Assembly (NCBI GenBank): GCA_022769845.1
Contig: JALEIO010000090.1
Coordinates: 1 to 16,608 of the forward strand
Reading direction: 5' to 3'
From: Oscillospiraceae bacterium
GTDB lineage: Bacteria; Bacillota; Clostridia; UMGS1810
DNA length: 16,608 nt
The translations under genes and the position numbers were made by a program. This document shows, in pieces, positions 1 to 7,644 of the stretch. The notes below the pieces were generated by a model that was not told where the DNA came from, made no database searches, and saw only the letters and a program-made list of their open reading frames with translations. Within the stretch, counting starts at the first letter, position 1; each line of letters opens with the position of its first letter.

Positions 1-1220
1 TCGTCCGGCTTATTTTCCTTTGCAAGATACTGAATAATATCCAGCGTATTATACAAAAAATGCGGCTTTATCTGCATCTGCAAAAAGTTAAATTCGTATT
101 TTTTTAAAGTTTCGGAATAATTATTGTTGTATTCCACAAGGCTGTCAATGCTGGTTACCATATTGTTAAAGGCGGTTATCGCCTCGTTTATTTCGGTGTT
201 GGAGCTTTCGTAATTTTTGATTTGCTTAAGCTCTCCGAAATTTGCTCTCTTCATTGCGCCGATAAGAGTGTCAAGCGAGCGTATCAGCGAATGGCTTGTA
301 TAATGCGCAACCGCATACGAAATTATCGCCACAAACGTAAGAATAATAAAAAGTATCAAAAACATAAAATATGTATCTTTGTATGCGTTGTTTACGTTTT
401 GAACCGTAACGGTGCTGTATCGGCTGTTTTTGGTTACGCCTTTTACGGCGAAATAGCTTTTGTTATCAATTTTTATCGACTTTGTATCTCCGTCCGTAAG
501 CTCAAAAAGTTCTTGCTGAACCTCACCGGAGTAGTTTTTGTCTGATGTGGAGCAGATTATGCCGCCTTTTTTATCCAAAAGAATTGTTTCGGAATTTTGA
601 ATGGTTGAGTCGCAAAGCACCTTTTTTAAAATTTCCATATCTGCCGAAACCTTTATATATCCCACAATATCTTCGTAATTGTCTGAATTGTATATTGCGT
701 TGATAATGCAGAATTTTCTTTGCTCTCCGTCGTTTTCGGTAAAATAAAAAAACTTTGGCGTTGTGGATTTTAAATCCTTAAACCATTCGGTGTTTTCCAC
801 ATTTTTTATTTTATCCACAAATATGCTGTCAAAAAGAATATAATCCTCATTTTTCGGATAAAGAGTAAGCGAGAGCGGTATGCTGTAGTTTGTAAGCGTA
901 AGAGTAAAGATATTTTGCACATATTTGTAATTGCCCTGACGTTCAAAAACGTTCGGAATTTTTTTATCCGATAAAATGTCGGCAATATCTGTGTTGTAGC
1001 TTGCGTAGTAAGCGCAGTTTTCCATACTGCTTATGTAGTTGTAAACGTTTGATGAGGTGATGTTTGAAGAATATTTCATATTGCGCAGTATGTCGTCTCT
1101 TGTTTTTACAATAAAGTACGAAACCGAGATTAAGAAAAATGAAATAAAAGCAACTGATATAAGGGAAATCTGCGATATAAAAAGCTTGTGCTTAATGCTT
1201 GAATTTTTTAAGCGGCGCAT
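1..1220 (-). CDS. YesM-type sensor histidine kinase, N-terminal part (3' end beyond window)
   Basis: This is the sensor half of a two-component system of the YesM/YesN type, which usually controls carbohydrate uptake and degradation genes. Reading leftwards from an ATG at 1220, 406 codons are open and run off the window edge. A GAAAGGA ribosome site lies 10 nt upstream at 1231-1237. Residues about 13-38 form a first membrane segment. Residues about 40-280 are an extracellular sensor region, probably a dCache-like fold. A second membrane segment is at about 282-305, followed by a HAMP-like linker to about 355. The His-kinase box appears as QMQIKPHFLYNTLDIIQYL with the phospho-accepting His at residue 387. 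The HATPase domain lies outside the window. The gene is divergent from the sugar-uptake operon, so it probably controls that operon through a response regulator encoded further left. The family call is firm; the ligand is unknown. Confidence 0.93.
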   Translation of the reverse strand, partial: MRRLKNSSIKHKLFISQISLISVAFISFFLISVSYFIVKTRDDILRNMKYSSNITSSNVYNYISSMENCAYYASYNTDIADILSDKKIPNVFERQGNYKYVQNIFTLTLTNYSIPLSLTLYPKNEDYILFDSIFVDKIKNVENTEWFKDLKSTTPKFFYFTENDGEQRKFCIINAIYNSDNYEDIVGYIKVSADMEILKKVLCDSTIQNSETILLDKKGGIICSTSDKNYSGEVQQELFELTDGDTKSIKIDNKSYFAVKGVTKNSRYSTVTVQNVNNAYKDTYFMFLILFIILTFVAIISYAVAHYTSHSLIRSLDTLIGAMKRANFGELKQIKNYESSNTEINEAITAFNNMVTSIDSLVEYNNNYSETLKKYEFNFLQMQIKPHFLYNTLDIIQYLAKENKPD

Positions 1221-1271
1221 AAATACCGTTTCCTTTCAAAAAAGATAAAATTTATCCTTAATATATATATG

Positions 1272-1300
1272 ATTATATGCATTTTTTTGCGCTGTGTCAA
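1272..1300 (-). promoter_or_regulatory. Sigma-A promoter of the sensor kinase
   Basis: On the minus strand, TTGACA (1300-1295) is followed by a 17 nt spacer and TATAAT (1277-1272). Both hexamers match the consensus perfectly at ideal spacing. Transcription would begin near 1265 and give a leader of about 45 nt before the kinase ATG at 1220. An alternating AT run lies just downstream of the -10 element at about 1260-1270. Confidence 0.85.
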
Positions 1301-1313
1301 TACTTTGGAGAAC

Positions 1314-1357
1314 TTTACACAATATTACACTTTATGTGAGAAATACCCACTTTACAC
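1314..1357 (+). repeat. TTACAC direct repeats, possible regulator binding sites
   Basis: Three direct copies of (A/T)TTACAC lie at 1314-1320, 1324-1330 and 1351-1357. The first two are 10 bp apart, one helical turn. The third overlaps the -35 element of the operon promoter. AraC-type response regulators, the usual YesM partners, often bind direct repeats upstream of or touching the -35 element, so these are plausible operator half-sites. The repeats are seen in the sequence; their role is inferred. Confidence 0.4.
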
Positions 1358-1379
1358 TAAAATCGGGATATGTTAAAAT
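1351..1379 (+). promoter_or_regulatory. Sigma-A promoter of the uptake/degradation operon
   Basis: TTTACA (1351-1356), a 17 nt spacer and TAAAAT (1374-1379) form a good sigma-A promoter, one mismatch from consensus in each hexamer. Transcription would begin near 1386 and leave a leader of about 37 nt before the lipoprotein ATG at 1423. It is the only obvious plus-strand promoter ahead of the eight-gene cluster. Confidence 0.75.
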
Positions 1380-1406
1380 TTTATTAGAATGAAAATATTA
1401 TCTTTT

Positions 1407-1414
1407 GAAAGGAA
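1407..1414 (+). promoter_or_regulatory. Ribosome binding site fixing the lipoprotein start
   Basis: GAAAGGAA lies 8 nt before the ATG at 1423. An in-frame TTG at 1405 overlaps this site and cannot use it, so 1423 is the better start. It gives a clean signal peptide beginning MKMTKR. Confidence 0.8.
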
Positions 1415-1422
1415 GATTAACT

Positions 1423-2919
1423 ATGAAAATGACAAAGAGAATTGTTTGCTTGGTTCTTGCAGCGTTTCTGTGCATATCGTGCATAGGCTGCGGAAATGAC
1501 AGCGCAAAAACAGACGGCAAAATTACAAAGCTTAAAATGATACTTGTGGGTGAAAAGCCTGCGATTTATGACGAAATTTACGGCAAATTAAACGAAATGT
1601 TAAGACAGGATATCGGCGCAGAGGTTGAAGTTGAATATTACAACTACAGCGACCTTCAGCAAAAATATTCGCTTCTTTTCTCAACGGGCGAAGATTTTGA
1701 CATAGTTTTTGCGGCAAACTGGGTTAAATATAATCAGCAGGCTGCGAAAAACAGCTTTATGGAAATTACCGACGATATGCTTAAGAAAAACGCTCCGAAA
1801 ACATACGAAACCTTAACCGATACAATCAAAAACGAAGCTAAGGTTAACGGAAAAATGTATATGGTTCCAAATACCGCTTCTGAATACAGTACATATGTTT
1901 CGCTTATCCGCGGCGATTTGAGAGAAAAATACGGTATGGACAAAATAGAAACTGTTGAAGATTACGAAAAATATCTTGAAAACGTTGCGAAAAACGACAA
2001 AAACATTGTTCCGCTTGTAAACGTTGTTGCGGTAGGCTCGTTCTGGGGCGGATACAAAGATGGCACAGAGCGCTTGGAAGTGCCGAAGGGTTCGGAAATT
2101 TATTATGACATTTCAACAGGACAGTTTACAAAGAAAGATTTTGAAGATTATTTTAAAAATCAGGTGCGCAAAACAAGAGAGCTTGTTGAAAAAGGAATAA
2201 TCCCTGCTGATATTGTGGCAAACAAAACCACTGACAATATGTTTGAAAACGGCAAATGCGCTACATATGTAAAAAATCTTGAAACCGCGTCTACAATGGC
2301 AAAGAAGCTTCGTGCAACGCATCCTGAATGGAAAATTGAAATATGCGATTTTTCAAAGGGAGCAAAGAAAATTGTTAACTCGTCCGTTTCAAACGGTCTT
2401 GCGCTTAACAGAGCAACCAAAAATGCGGATAAAGCATTGCAGTTTATTGAGCTTTTGAGAAACGACAAAAGATACTTTGACCTTACCTGGTACGGCATTG
2501 AGGGCAAGCATTGGAAAGCGGACGGCGAAAACGGCTACATTTCGCTCAACTCCGAGCTTCCCAAAGAGCAAAGATATGAGCCGGGCTGTGTTTGGGGCTG
2601 GAAAAACGAAGTAATGCTTAGAACCGACAAAACCGATATTCCCGAAAAAGCGGAAATTTTAAACCGCTGGAAGGAAGAAACAATAGAAAGCGATATTCAC
2701 GGTTTTGTATTTGACGATACAAACGTAAAAACCGAAATGGCGTCGATTGCATCGGCAGCATCGCAGTACGGCGGGCCGTTATACAACGGTATGGTAGAGA
2801 GCTCAAAGCTTGACGCGGCGTTTAAAACATACGAAGAAAAGCTTAAACAGGCAGGCATTGACAAGGTTTATGAAGAAACTTTAAGACAGTATAAAGAATA
2901 TCAGAAAACATTAAAGTAG
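1423..2919 (+). CDS. ABC transporter sugar-binding lipoprotein (family 1, DUF3502-type)
   Basis: This 498-aa protein should capture an oligosaccharide outside the membrane and deliver it to the two permeases encoded directly after it. It starts with a basic, hydrophobic lipoprotein signal peptide. The likely lipidated Cys is residue 23 (CIGCGN), although Cys20 (CISC) is also possible. Residues about 35-400 fit the extracellular solute-binding protein family 1 fold, with the usual 'LFSTGEDFDIVF' early region. The end, about 427-497 (GFVFDDTNVKTEM...GGPLYNGM...GIDKVYEE), fits the DUF3502 tail of LplA/YtcQ-like lipoproteins. Length is normal for the family. It is the first gene of the operon, 13 nt before the first permease. 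The ligand cannot be read from the sequence; LplA/YtcQ relatives serve complex oligosaccharides such as pectin fragments. Confidence 0.93.
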   Translation: MKMTKRIVCLVLAAFLCISCIGCGNDSAKTDGKITKLKMILVGEKPAIYDEIYGKLNEMLRQDIGAEVEVEYYNYSDLQQKYSLLFSTGEDFDIVFAANWVKYNQQAAKNSFMEITDDMLKKNAPKTYETLTDTIKNEAKVNGKMYMVPNTASEYSTYVSLIRGDLREKYGMDKIETVEDYEKYLENVAKNDKNIVPLVNVVAVGSFWGGYKDGTERLEVPKGSEIYYDISTGQFTKKDFEDYFKNQVRKTRELVEKGIIPADIVANKTTDNMFENGKCATYVKNLETASTMAKKLRATHPEWKIEICDFSKGAKKIVNSSVSNGLALNRATKNADKALQFIELLRNDKRYFDLTWYGIEGKHWKADGENGYISLNSELPKEQRYEPGCVWGWKNEVMLRTDKTDIPEKAEILNRWKEETIESDIHGFVFDDTNVKTEMASIASAASQYGGPLYNGMVESSKLDAAFKTYEEKLKQAGIDKVYEETLRQYKEYQKTLK

Positions 2920-2932
2920 GTGAAGTAAGGCA

Positions 2933-3886
2933 ATGAAAAAGGTTAATGCTACAAATACTGCAGTTTTAAAAAGAGGCGGTTTTTGGCACGAGGTGTCCAA
3001 CAACAAGGTTCTTCTTCTTATGGTGCTGCCTGCAATACTGTATTTTTTGATTTTTCATTATTTGCCGATGTTCGGTGTAATTTTGGCATTTAAAAAATAC
3101 GACTATGCGCTCGGAATTTTAAAGAGCGAGTGGATAGGACTTAAAAACTTTGAATTTTTCTTTAAAAGCGGTCAGGCATATACCGTTACACGAAACACGT
3201 TTTTATACAACATTGTATTTATCCTTCTCGGCAATTTTATGCAGCTTGCGGCGGCTATATTTTTAACCGAGATAGGCAGCAAAAAGGTGCGCAAAACAGC
3301 GCAGACCTGCATTTTCTTCCCATATTTTATATCGTGGGTTGTTGTAGGCGCGTTTGTGTATAACCTTTTCAGTTATGACTACGGTATGGTAAACTCGATT
3401 TTAAAATCACTGTCTCTTGAGCCGATAAACGTTTATACAGAGCCTAAATACTGGCCTTTTATACTTGTTATTTTAAACGTATGGAAGGGACTCGGATACG
3501 GTTCGGTTGTATATATGGCAACAATCACGGGAATTGACACGTCAATTTACGAGGCGGCGGAAATAGACGGTGCAAGTATTATGAAAAGAATTTGGCATAT
3601 CACAATTCCGTCGCTGCGTGCGACTATGATAACCCTTATTCTTCTTGCGCTGGGCAGAGTTTTCCGCGGTAACCTTACAATGTTCTACAGCCTTGTCGGC
3701 AACAACGGACTTTTATACAATTACACAGACGTTATAGATACCTTCACCTTCAGAACACTTTTGTTCTCAAACGATATAGGTATGTCATCGGCAGTCGGCT
3801 TTTATCAGTCTGTTCTGTGCTTTGTGTTCATTATGCTTGCAAATGCAATAGTTAAAAAAGTAGACGATGACAGCGCATTATTCTAA
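2933..3886 (+). CDS. ABC sugar permease, LplB/YteP family
   Basis: This 317-aa inner-membrane subunit belongs to a CUT1-type carbohydrate importer. It shows the LplB-type opening (VLLLMVLPAILYFLIFHYLP at about 27-46), about six hydrophobic segments and the permease EAA loop at about 206-228 (YEAAEIDGASIMKRIWHITIP), which docks the ATPase. The length matches Bacillus LplB/YteP. An AGGTGA site at 2918-2923 overlaps the upstream stop codon and lies 9 nt before the ATG. The gene is followed after 15 nt by the partner permease. No ATPase gene is present in the cluster, so it probably uses a shared MsmX-like ATPase, as related Bacillus systems do. Confidence 0.94.
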   Translation: MKKVNATNTAVLKRGGFWHEVSNNKVLLLMVLPAILYFLIFHYLPMFGVILAFKKYDYALGILKSEWIGLKNFEFFFKSGQAYTVTRNTFLYNIVFILLGNFMQLAAAIFLTEIGSKKVRKTAQTCIFFPYFISWVVVGAFVYNLFSYDYGMVNSILKSLSLEPINVYTEPKYWPFILVILNVWKGLGYGSVVYMATITGIDTSIYEAAEIDGASIMKRIWHITIPSLRATMITLILLALGRVFRGNLTMFYSLVGNNGLLYNYTDVIDTFTFRTLLFSNDIGMSSAVGFYQSVLCFVFIMLANAIVKKVDDDSALF

Positions 3887-3901
3887 AGGAGGGAGAAGAA
3901 A

Positions 3902-4807
3902 TTGAAAAACAACAAGTTTAATAAAAAGCCGATAGAATACAGAGTATTTATTGCTTTTTCATACATATTTGTAATAATTATTGCAGTTTTGGGCGTAGTT
4001 CCGTTTATAATGATGCTTTCAGGTTCTTTCACCTCCGAATCATACATTGTAAATCACGGATACTCGCTTATTCCGAAATTCTTTTCGGTAGCCGCTTACA
4101 AAACTATTTTTGAAAATCCGCAGAGAATTATAAGCTCATATGCAGTAACCATTGTAATTACAGCTGTCGGAACAATTATTTCTCTGTTTTTGACAACGAT
4201 GACGGCGTATGTTCTGCAGAGAAAGGATTTTCCGTGGCGAAATAAAATTTCGTATTTTATATACTTTACCACACTGTTTTCGGGCGGTCTTACACCCTGG
4301 TATATGCTTATGATGAAAATGGGAATGAAAAACAACCTTATTTCGCTTATAATTCCGCACCTTTTTTCGGTATTCAACATTCTTATAGTTCGAAATTATA
4401 TGAACGGCATACCGCACGAAATATCGGAATCGGCAAAGGTTGACGGCGCAAACGATTTTCTTATTTTTGTAAAACTCATTATTCCGCTCTCAAAGCCCGT
4501 TATTGCAACAATAGCGCTGTTTACGGGACTTACGATATGGAATGAATGGTATAACTGTATGCTTTTTATCAGCGACCAAAATCTTTATACGCTGCAATAT
4601 TATCTTTATAATATGTTAAACAACGCAACGGCTATGAAGGAGCTTGTATCGGGCACGAGCGTAGACCTTTTGTCCAGCACAGACCTTCCTGCCGAAAGCG
4701 CAAAGCTTGCAATGGCGATTATTGCAACAGGCCCGATACTTTTGCTTTATCCGTTTATACAAAAATATTTTGTGAAGGGTATTGTTATCGGTGCGGTAAA
4801 AGGTTAA
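3902..4807 (+). CDS. ABC sugar permease, LplC/YtcP family
   Basis: This 301-aa protein is the second membrane subunit of the importer. It begins with TTG, supported by a strong AAGGAGG site at 3886-3892, 9 nt upstream. The N-terminal membrane segment (FVIIIAVLGVVPFIMMLSGS), the YMNGIPHEISESAKVDGAN start of the EAA loop at about residues 165-197 and the ending QKYFVKGIVIGAVKG are typical of the LplC/YtcP family. It would pair with the preceding permease to form the heterodimeric channel. The next gene begins 17 nt later, with no terminator visible between them. Confidence 0.94.
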   Translation: MKNNKFNKKPIEYRVFIAFSYIFVIIIAVLGVVPFIMMLSGSFTSESYIVNHGYSLIPKFFSVAAYKTIFENPQRIISSYAVTIVITAVGTIISLFLTTMTAYVLQRKDFPWRNKISYFIYFTTLFSGGLTPWYMLMMKMGMKNNLISLIIPHLFSVFNILIVRNYMNGIPHEISESAKVDGANDFLIFVKLIIPLSKPVIATIALFTGLTIWNEWYNCMLFISDQNLYTLQYYLYNMLNNATAMKELVSGTSVDLLSSTDLPAESAKLAMAIIATGPILLLYPFIQKYFVKGIVIGAVKG

Positions 4808-4824
4808 GCGATTGGAGGTAAATT

Positions 4825-7626
4825 ATGTTAAAAAGACTTATTTCGCTTTTGACGGTTATATGTATATTTGCATCGCTTTTTTCAACCGCCGTTTTTGCCG
4901 CGGAGGAAGAAAGAGTATTTACGTTTAAGGGCGAAAGTGCGCCTTTTCTTGACATATGCACTAAAAACGGCGCATATATGATTTCGTCAAAATCAATCGG
5001 CGATATGGGAGTAGAAGTTTTTGAATACAACGGCGGCAGAAAAACGGTTTTTGCAAACAATACAGTTTCTGCAACCGCCGAGGACGGAAGCGATACGCTT
5101 TATGTCAACGGCGAAGCAAAAAAAAGCGAACAGCCGGCGTATTTTGAAAACGGTAATTTGTATGTTCCGCTTAATATGACGGTGAAATCGCTCGGCTTTC
5201 AGGTTAAATATGACGATTTGGCAAATACTGCCGATATTTACATCGCATCGGAGATTGAAAGAATTGTAAACAGTTCCGAAATAATTGACGGAATGTATCT
5301 TTCAGATGAGCTTTTGTCAAACACTTCGTTTGAAAACGATTTTGTAATTTCGGGCGACTGGACAAACAGAGTGTCAAGTACCATTGTGCAGTCAGATGAA
5401 ACCGCACATTCGGGAAAGTATTCCGGACTTGTTACAAAAAGACCTTCGGGCTGGGCTGCGATAGGACAGGACGTAACACAGATTCTTACCGAATACGGCC
5501 CCGGAAAATATCGTCTTAGAGGATTTGTCAAAACCAAAGATGAGCCGTGCGATATGACGGTGAAAATTCAAATTAACACCTCGGACAGCAAAAAGATTAA
5601 TTCCGAAGAAACGGAAGGCGGCATTTTGAACGTTAAAAACGACGGCTGGACGGAGTTTGACTATATTGCGGATTTAAACTGGGAAATGTCGGTGTCAAAG
5701 GCTACTTTCTACTGTGAGGCAACCTCCAACACCGGAAAAACGTGCGAGGTTCAAGATTACTACGTTGACGACTGCTCGCTTCAAAAGCTTATGGACGAAG
5801 AAGATTATTACGCGGTAATTGAACAAAAGGTTACAGACCAGGAAGAAAAGGACAAAGCCGAGCGTGAAAAAAACGCAAAGAGCAACGAGCTTTTGGAAAA
5901 GTATAAAAACGACGAGCTTAATGTCTACTATCCTTCGGAAAACCGTGAAATTTTGATAAACCCGTACAAGGGACTTATTATATATCCCGGAACACAGCTC
6001 TTTGGTGAGGAATCGGCAAAATGGGGCGGCGGTATCGGCTCGATTTTGTATCATAGATATTCGTGGTGCTATATGGAACCCGAGGAGGGTGTTTACAACT
6101 GGGATATCATAGACAAAAACATTGAGCTGTGTAAAAAATACGGCTTGCAGCTTGGTCTCGGAATAGGCTCAACCGTAAACTTCAACTCTACGACAAACTA
6201 TAATCAGGATACTCCCGAATGGGTTTTTGAAGCAGGCTGCAAATATGTTCTTGAAGACAGAGGCAACGGCTGCGTTCTTAAAGTTCCCGATTACGACGAC
6301 CCAATTTTCAGGGAGAAAATGCAGAATATGATAGACGCGTTTTCCGAACGTTACAACGACAACGAAACAATAGCGTATGTCGATATGCGTAACTACGGTA
6401 ACTGGGGCGAGTGGCATTTTTACAGATTCCCGATAAGCGAAAAGCTTGACAAGGAAAAAACCAATGAGGAGTTTTTTGCATATATAGATATGTTTAAAGA
6501 TATGCGCCTTCCCGCGCTTTCGTTTGTTGCAAAACCGGATGTTACAAAGCACGCGCTTGAAACCTTCGGCGCAGGAATACGCGGCGACGGCTTGGTATCG
6601 CCTGCCGAAATGGATAAGCACAAAAATATGAAGCTTGTTGAGGGTAAGGCAATGGCTGTCGGCGAGTGGTTTGAGCAGTACACAACGGTATACCTACCCG
6701 GCGGTAAGTATGCGGCATATTTTGATTTTGTGCCTACGCTTTTTGAGCGTCAGATAAGAGAGGGGCATATTTCGTCCATTGCATTTTTAAACTGGGACGC
6801 GGTAACTGCCTATAAAACGTGGCCCGATATGTATAACAGAGCCGCAAATTATGTGGGCTACTGGTATAAACCCGTAAAAATTGAACATTCAAAGGATATA
6901 ACAAAGGGCATATTCAAGCTTAAGGTTAAAAACGATGGTGTTGCGCCGCTTTTTGCGGGATATGAGAAAAAAGCGGTTGTAAAGCTTGCGCTTGCAGATA
7001 AAAACAACAATATTCTCGATACCGTAACGCTTGACGGTTTTGACCCGCTTTATTGGGAAGCAGGCAAAATGACCGACTGCGTGGGCGAGTATGAGTTTAA
7101 AAACACCGAAGGCGGCGAAAAGCTTCTTTTGGGCGTATTTACACGCGAGGCAAACACCGAGCCGAATGTAAAGCTTGGAATTAAAGCTAATATGATTGGC
7201 AACTGGTACGATATTTCGTCAATGTCAAAAAGTGACAGTTCAAATATAGCGCACAACAAGCTTTTCAGCGCAAAAGAGCTTTATGCCGATGACGGCTACG
7301 GCTTCAGACAGCCTGAATATGCGTGTGACAACGACGCTTCTACATATTGGGCGAACAAGTGCGTTTTGGGAAATTATCTCGAAGTGGACTTCGGCGAAGA
7401 AAAGAACGTTTCGCAGGTATATATTACTTCGGCGGAAAACATTAAGCTTAAATATTCTGTTCAGATTTTCCGCAACGAAAAATGGACAACTGTTTCAAAC
7501 GGCGTTTCAATTTCGTCAACCGGAACCAATATAAAATTCAGAACGGCAAAGGGCGAAAAGCTTAGAATTGTTATTGACGAGAATAAAGACGCAGTTGTGA
7601 AAATATCTGAAATGAAGGTTTGGTAG
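4825..7626 (+). CDS. Secreted multidomain glycosidase-like protein (DUF4874/DUF4832-type core with CBM4/9-like and F5/8C modules)
   Basis: This 933-aa exported protein probably acts on an extracellular glycan. Its start is set by TGGAGG at 4813-4818. Order of parts: signal peptide (1-26); a copper-amine-oxidase-N-like module (about 30-140, with YVPLNMTVKSLGFQVKYDD); a CBM4/9-like carbohydrate-binding module (about 160-322, SFEND...DYYVDDCSL); a charged, Lys/Glu-rich linker (about 325-372); a TIM-barrel-like core from NPYKGL (379) to about 690; a C-terminal sandwich resembling DUF4832 (about 695-795, VKNDGVAPLFAGY); and an F5/8 type C/CBM32-like module (about 803-933, LEVDFGEEKNVSQVYI). The motif YGNWGEWH holds Glu529, and VGEWF holds Glu614. 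These are the best candidates for catalytic acid/base and nucleophile, since both are kept in the paralogue at 13461. The module calls are by eye. Glycosidase activity is inferred and the substrate is unknown. It has no SLH or sortase anchor. Confidence 0.82.
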   Translation: MLKRLISLLTVICIFASLFSTAVFAAEEERVFTFKGESAPFLDICTKNGAYMISSKSIGDMGVEVFEYNGGRKTVFANNTVSATAEDGSDTLYVNGEAKKSEQPAYFENGNLYVPLNMTVKSLGFQVKYDDLANTADIYIASEIERIVNSSEIIDGMYLSDELLSNTSFENDFVISGDWTNRVSSTIVQSDETAHSGKYSGLVTKRPSGWAAIGQDVTQILTEYGPGKYRLRGFVKTKDEPCDMTVKIQINTSDSKKINSEETEGGILNVKNDGWTEFDYIADLNWEMSVSKATFYCEATSNTGKTCEVQDYYVDDCSLQKLMDEEDYYAVIEQKVTDQEEKDKAEREKNAKSNELLEKYKNDELNVYYPSENREILINPYKGLIIYPGTQLFGEESAKWGGGIGSILYHRYSWCYMEPEEGVYNWDIIDKNIELCKKYGLQLGLGIGSTVNFNSTTNYNQDTPEWVFEAGCKYVLEDRGNGCVLKVPDYDDPIFREKMQNMIDAFSERYNDNETIAYVDMRNYGNWGEWHFYRFPISEKLDKEKTNEEFFAYIDMFKDMRLPALSFVAKPDVTKHALETFGAGIRGDGLVSPAEMDKHKNMKLVEGKAMAVGEWFEQYTTVYLPGGKYAAYFDFVPTLFERQIREGHISSIAFLNWDAVTAYKTWPDMYNRAANYVGYWYKPVKIEHSKDITKGIFKLKVKNDGVAPLFAGYEKKAVVKLALADKNNNILDTVTLDGFDPLYWEAGKMTDCVGEYEFKNTEGGEKLLLGVFTREANTEPNVKLGIKANMIGNWYDISSMSKSDSSNIAHNKLFSAKELYADDGYGFRQPEYACDNDASTYWANKCVLGNYLEVDFGEEKNVSQVYITSAENIKLKYSVQIFRNEKWTTVSNGVSISSTGTNIKFRTAKGEKLRIVIDENKDAVVKISEMKVW

Positions 7627-7631
7627 GAAAT

Positions 7632-7637
7632 AAGGAG
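7632..7637 (+). promoter_or_regulatory. Ribosome binding site deciding between two adjacent ATGs
   Basis: AAGGAG lies 4 nt before an ATG at 7642 and 7 nt before the ATG at 7645. The second has the better spacing and removes an extra Met, so 7645 is preferred. The difference is one residue. Confidence 0.6.
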
Positions 7638-7644
7638 TGATATG

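Noticed and set aside
222..545. Plus-strand open frame of 107 codons
   Set aside because: It lies antisense to the sensor kinase, whose minus-strand frame is continuous and carries the His box. No ribosome site or recognisable protein is present.
1057..1248. Plus-strand open frame of 63 codons
   Set aside because: It is antisense to the kinase start, including its first membrane segment. The composition is a shadow of the opposite strand.
1260..1280. AT-rich run as a replication or attachment site
   Set aside because: It is a short alternating AT stretch around the kinase -10 box and has no repeats, tRNA or integrase nearby.
4785..5060. Minus-strand open frame opposite the first glycosidase-like gene
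   Set aside because: It covers the ribosome site and signal peptide of a well-supported plus-strand gene. All other minus-strand frames after 1400 are likewise shadows of long coding genes with clear domains.
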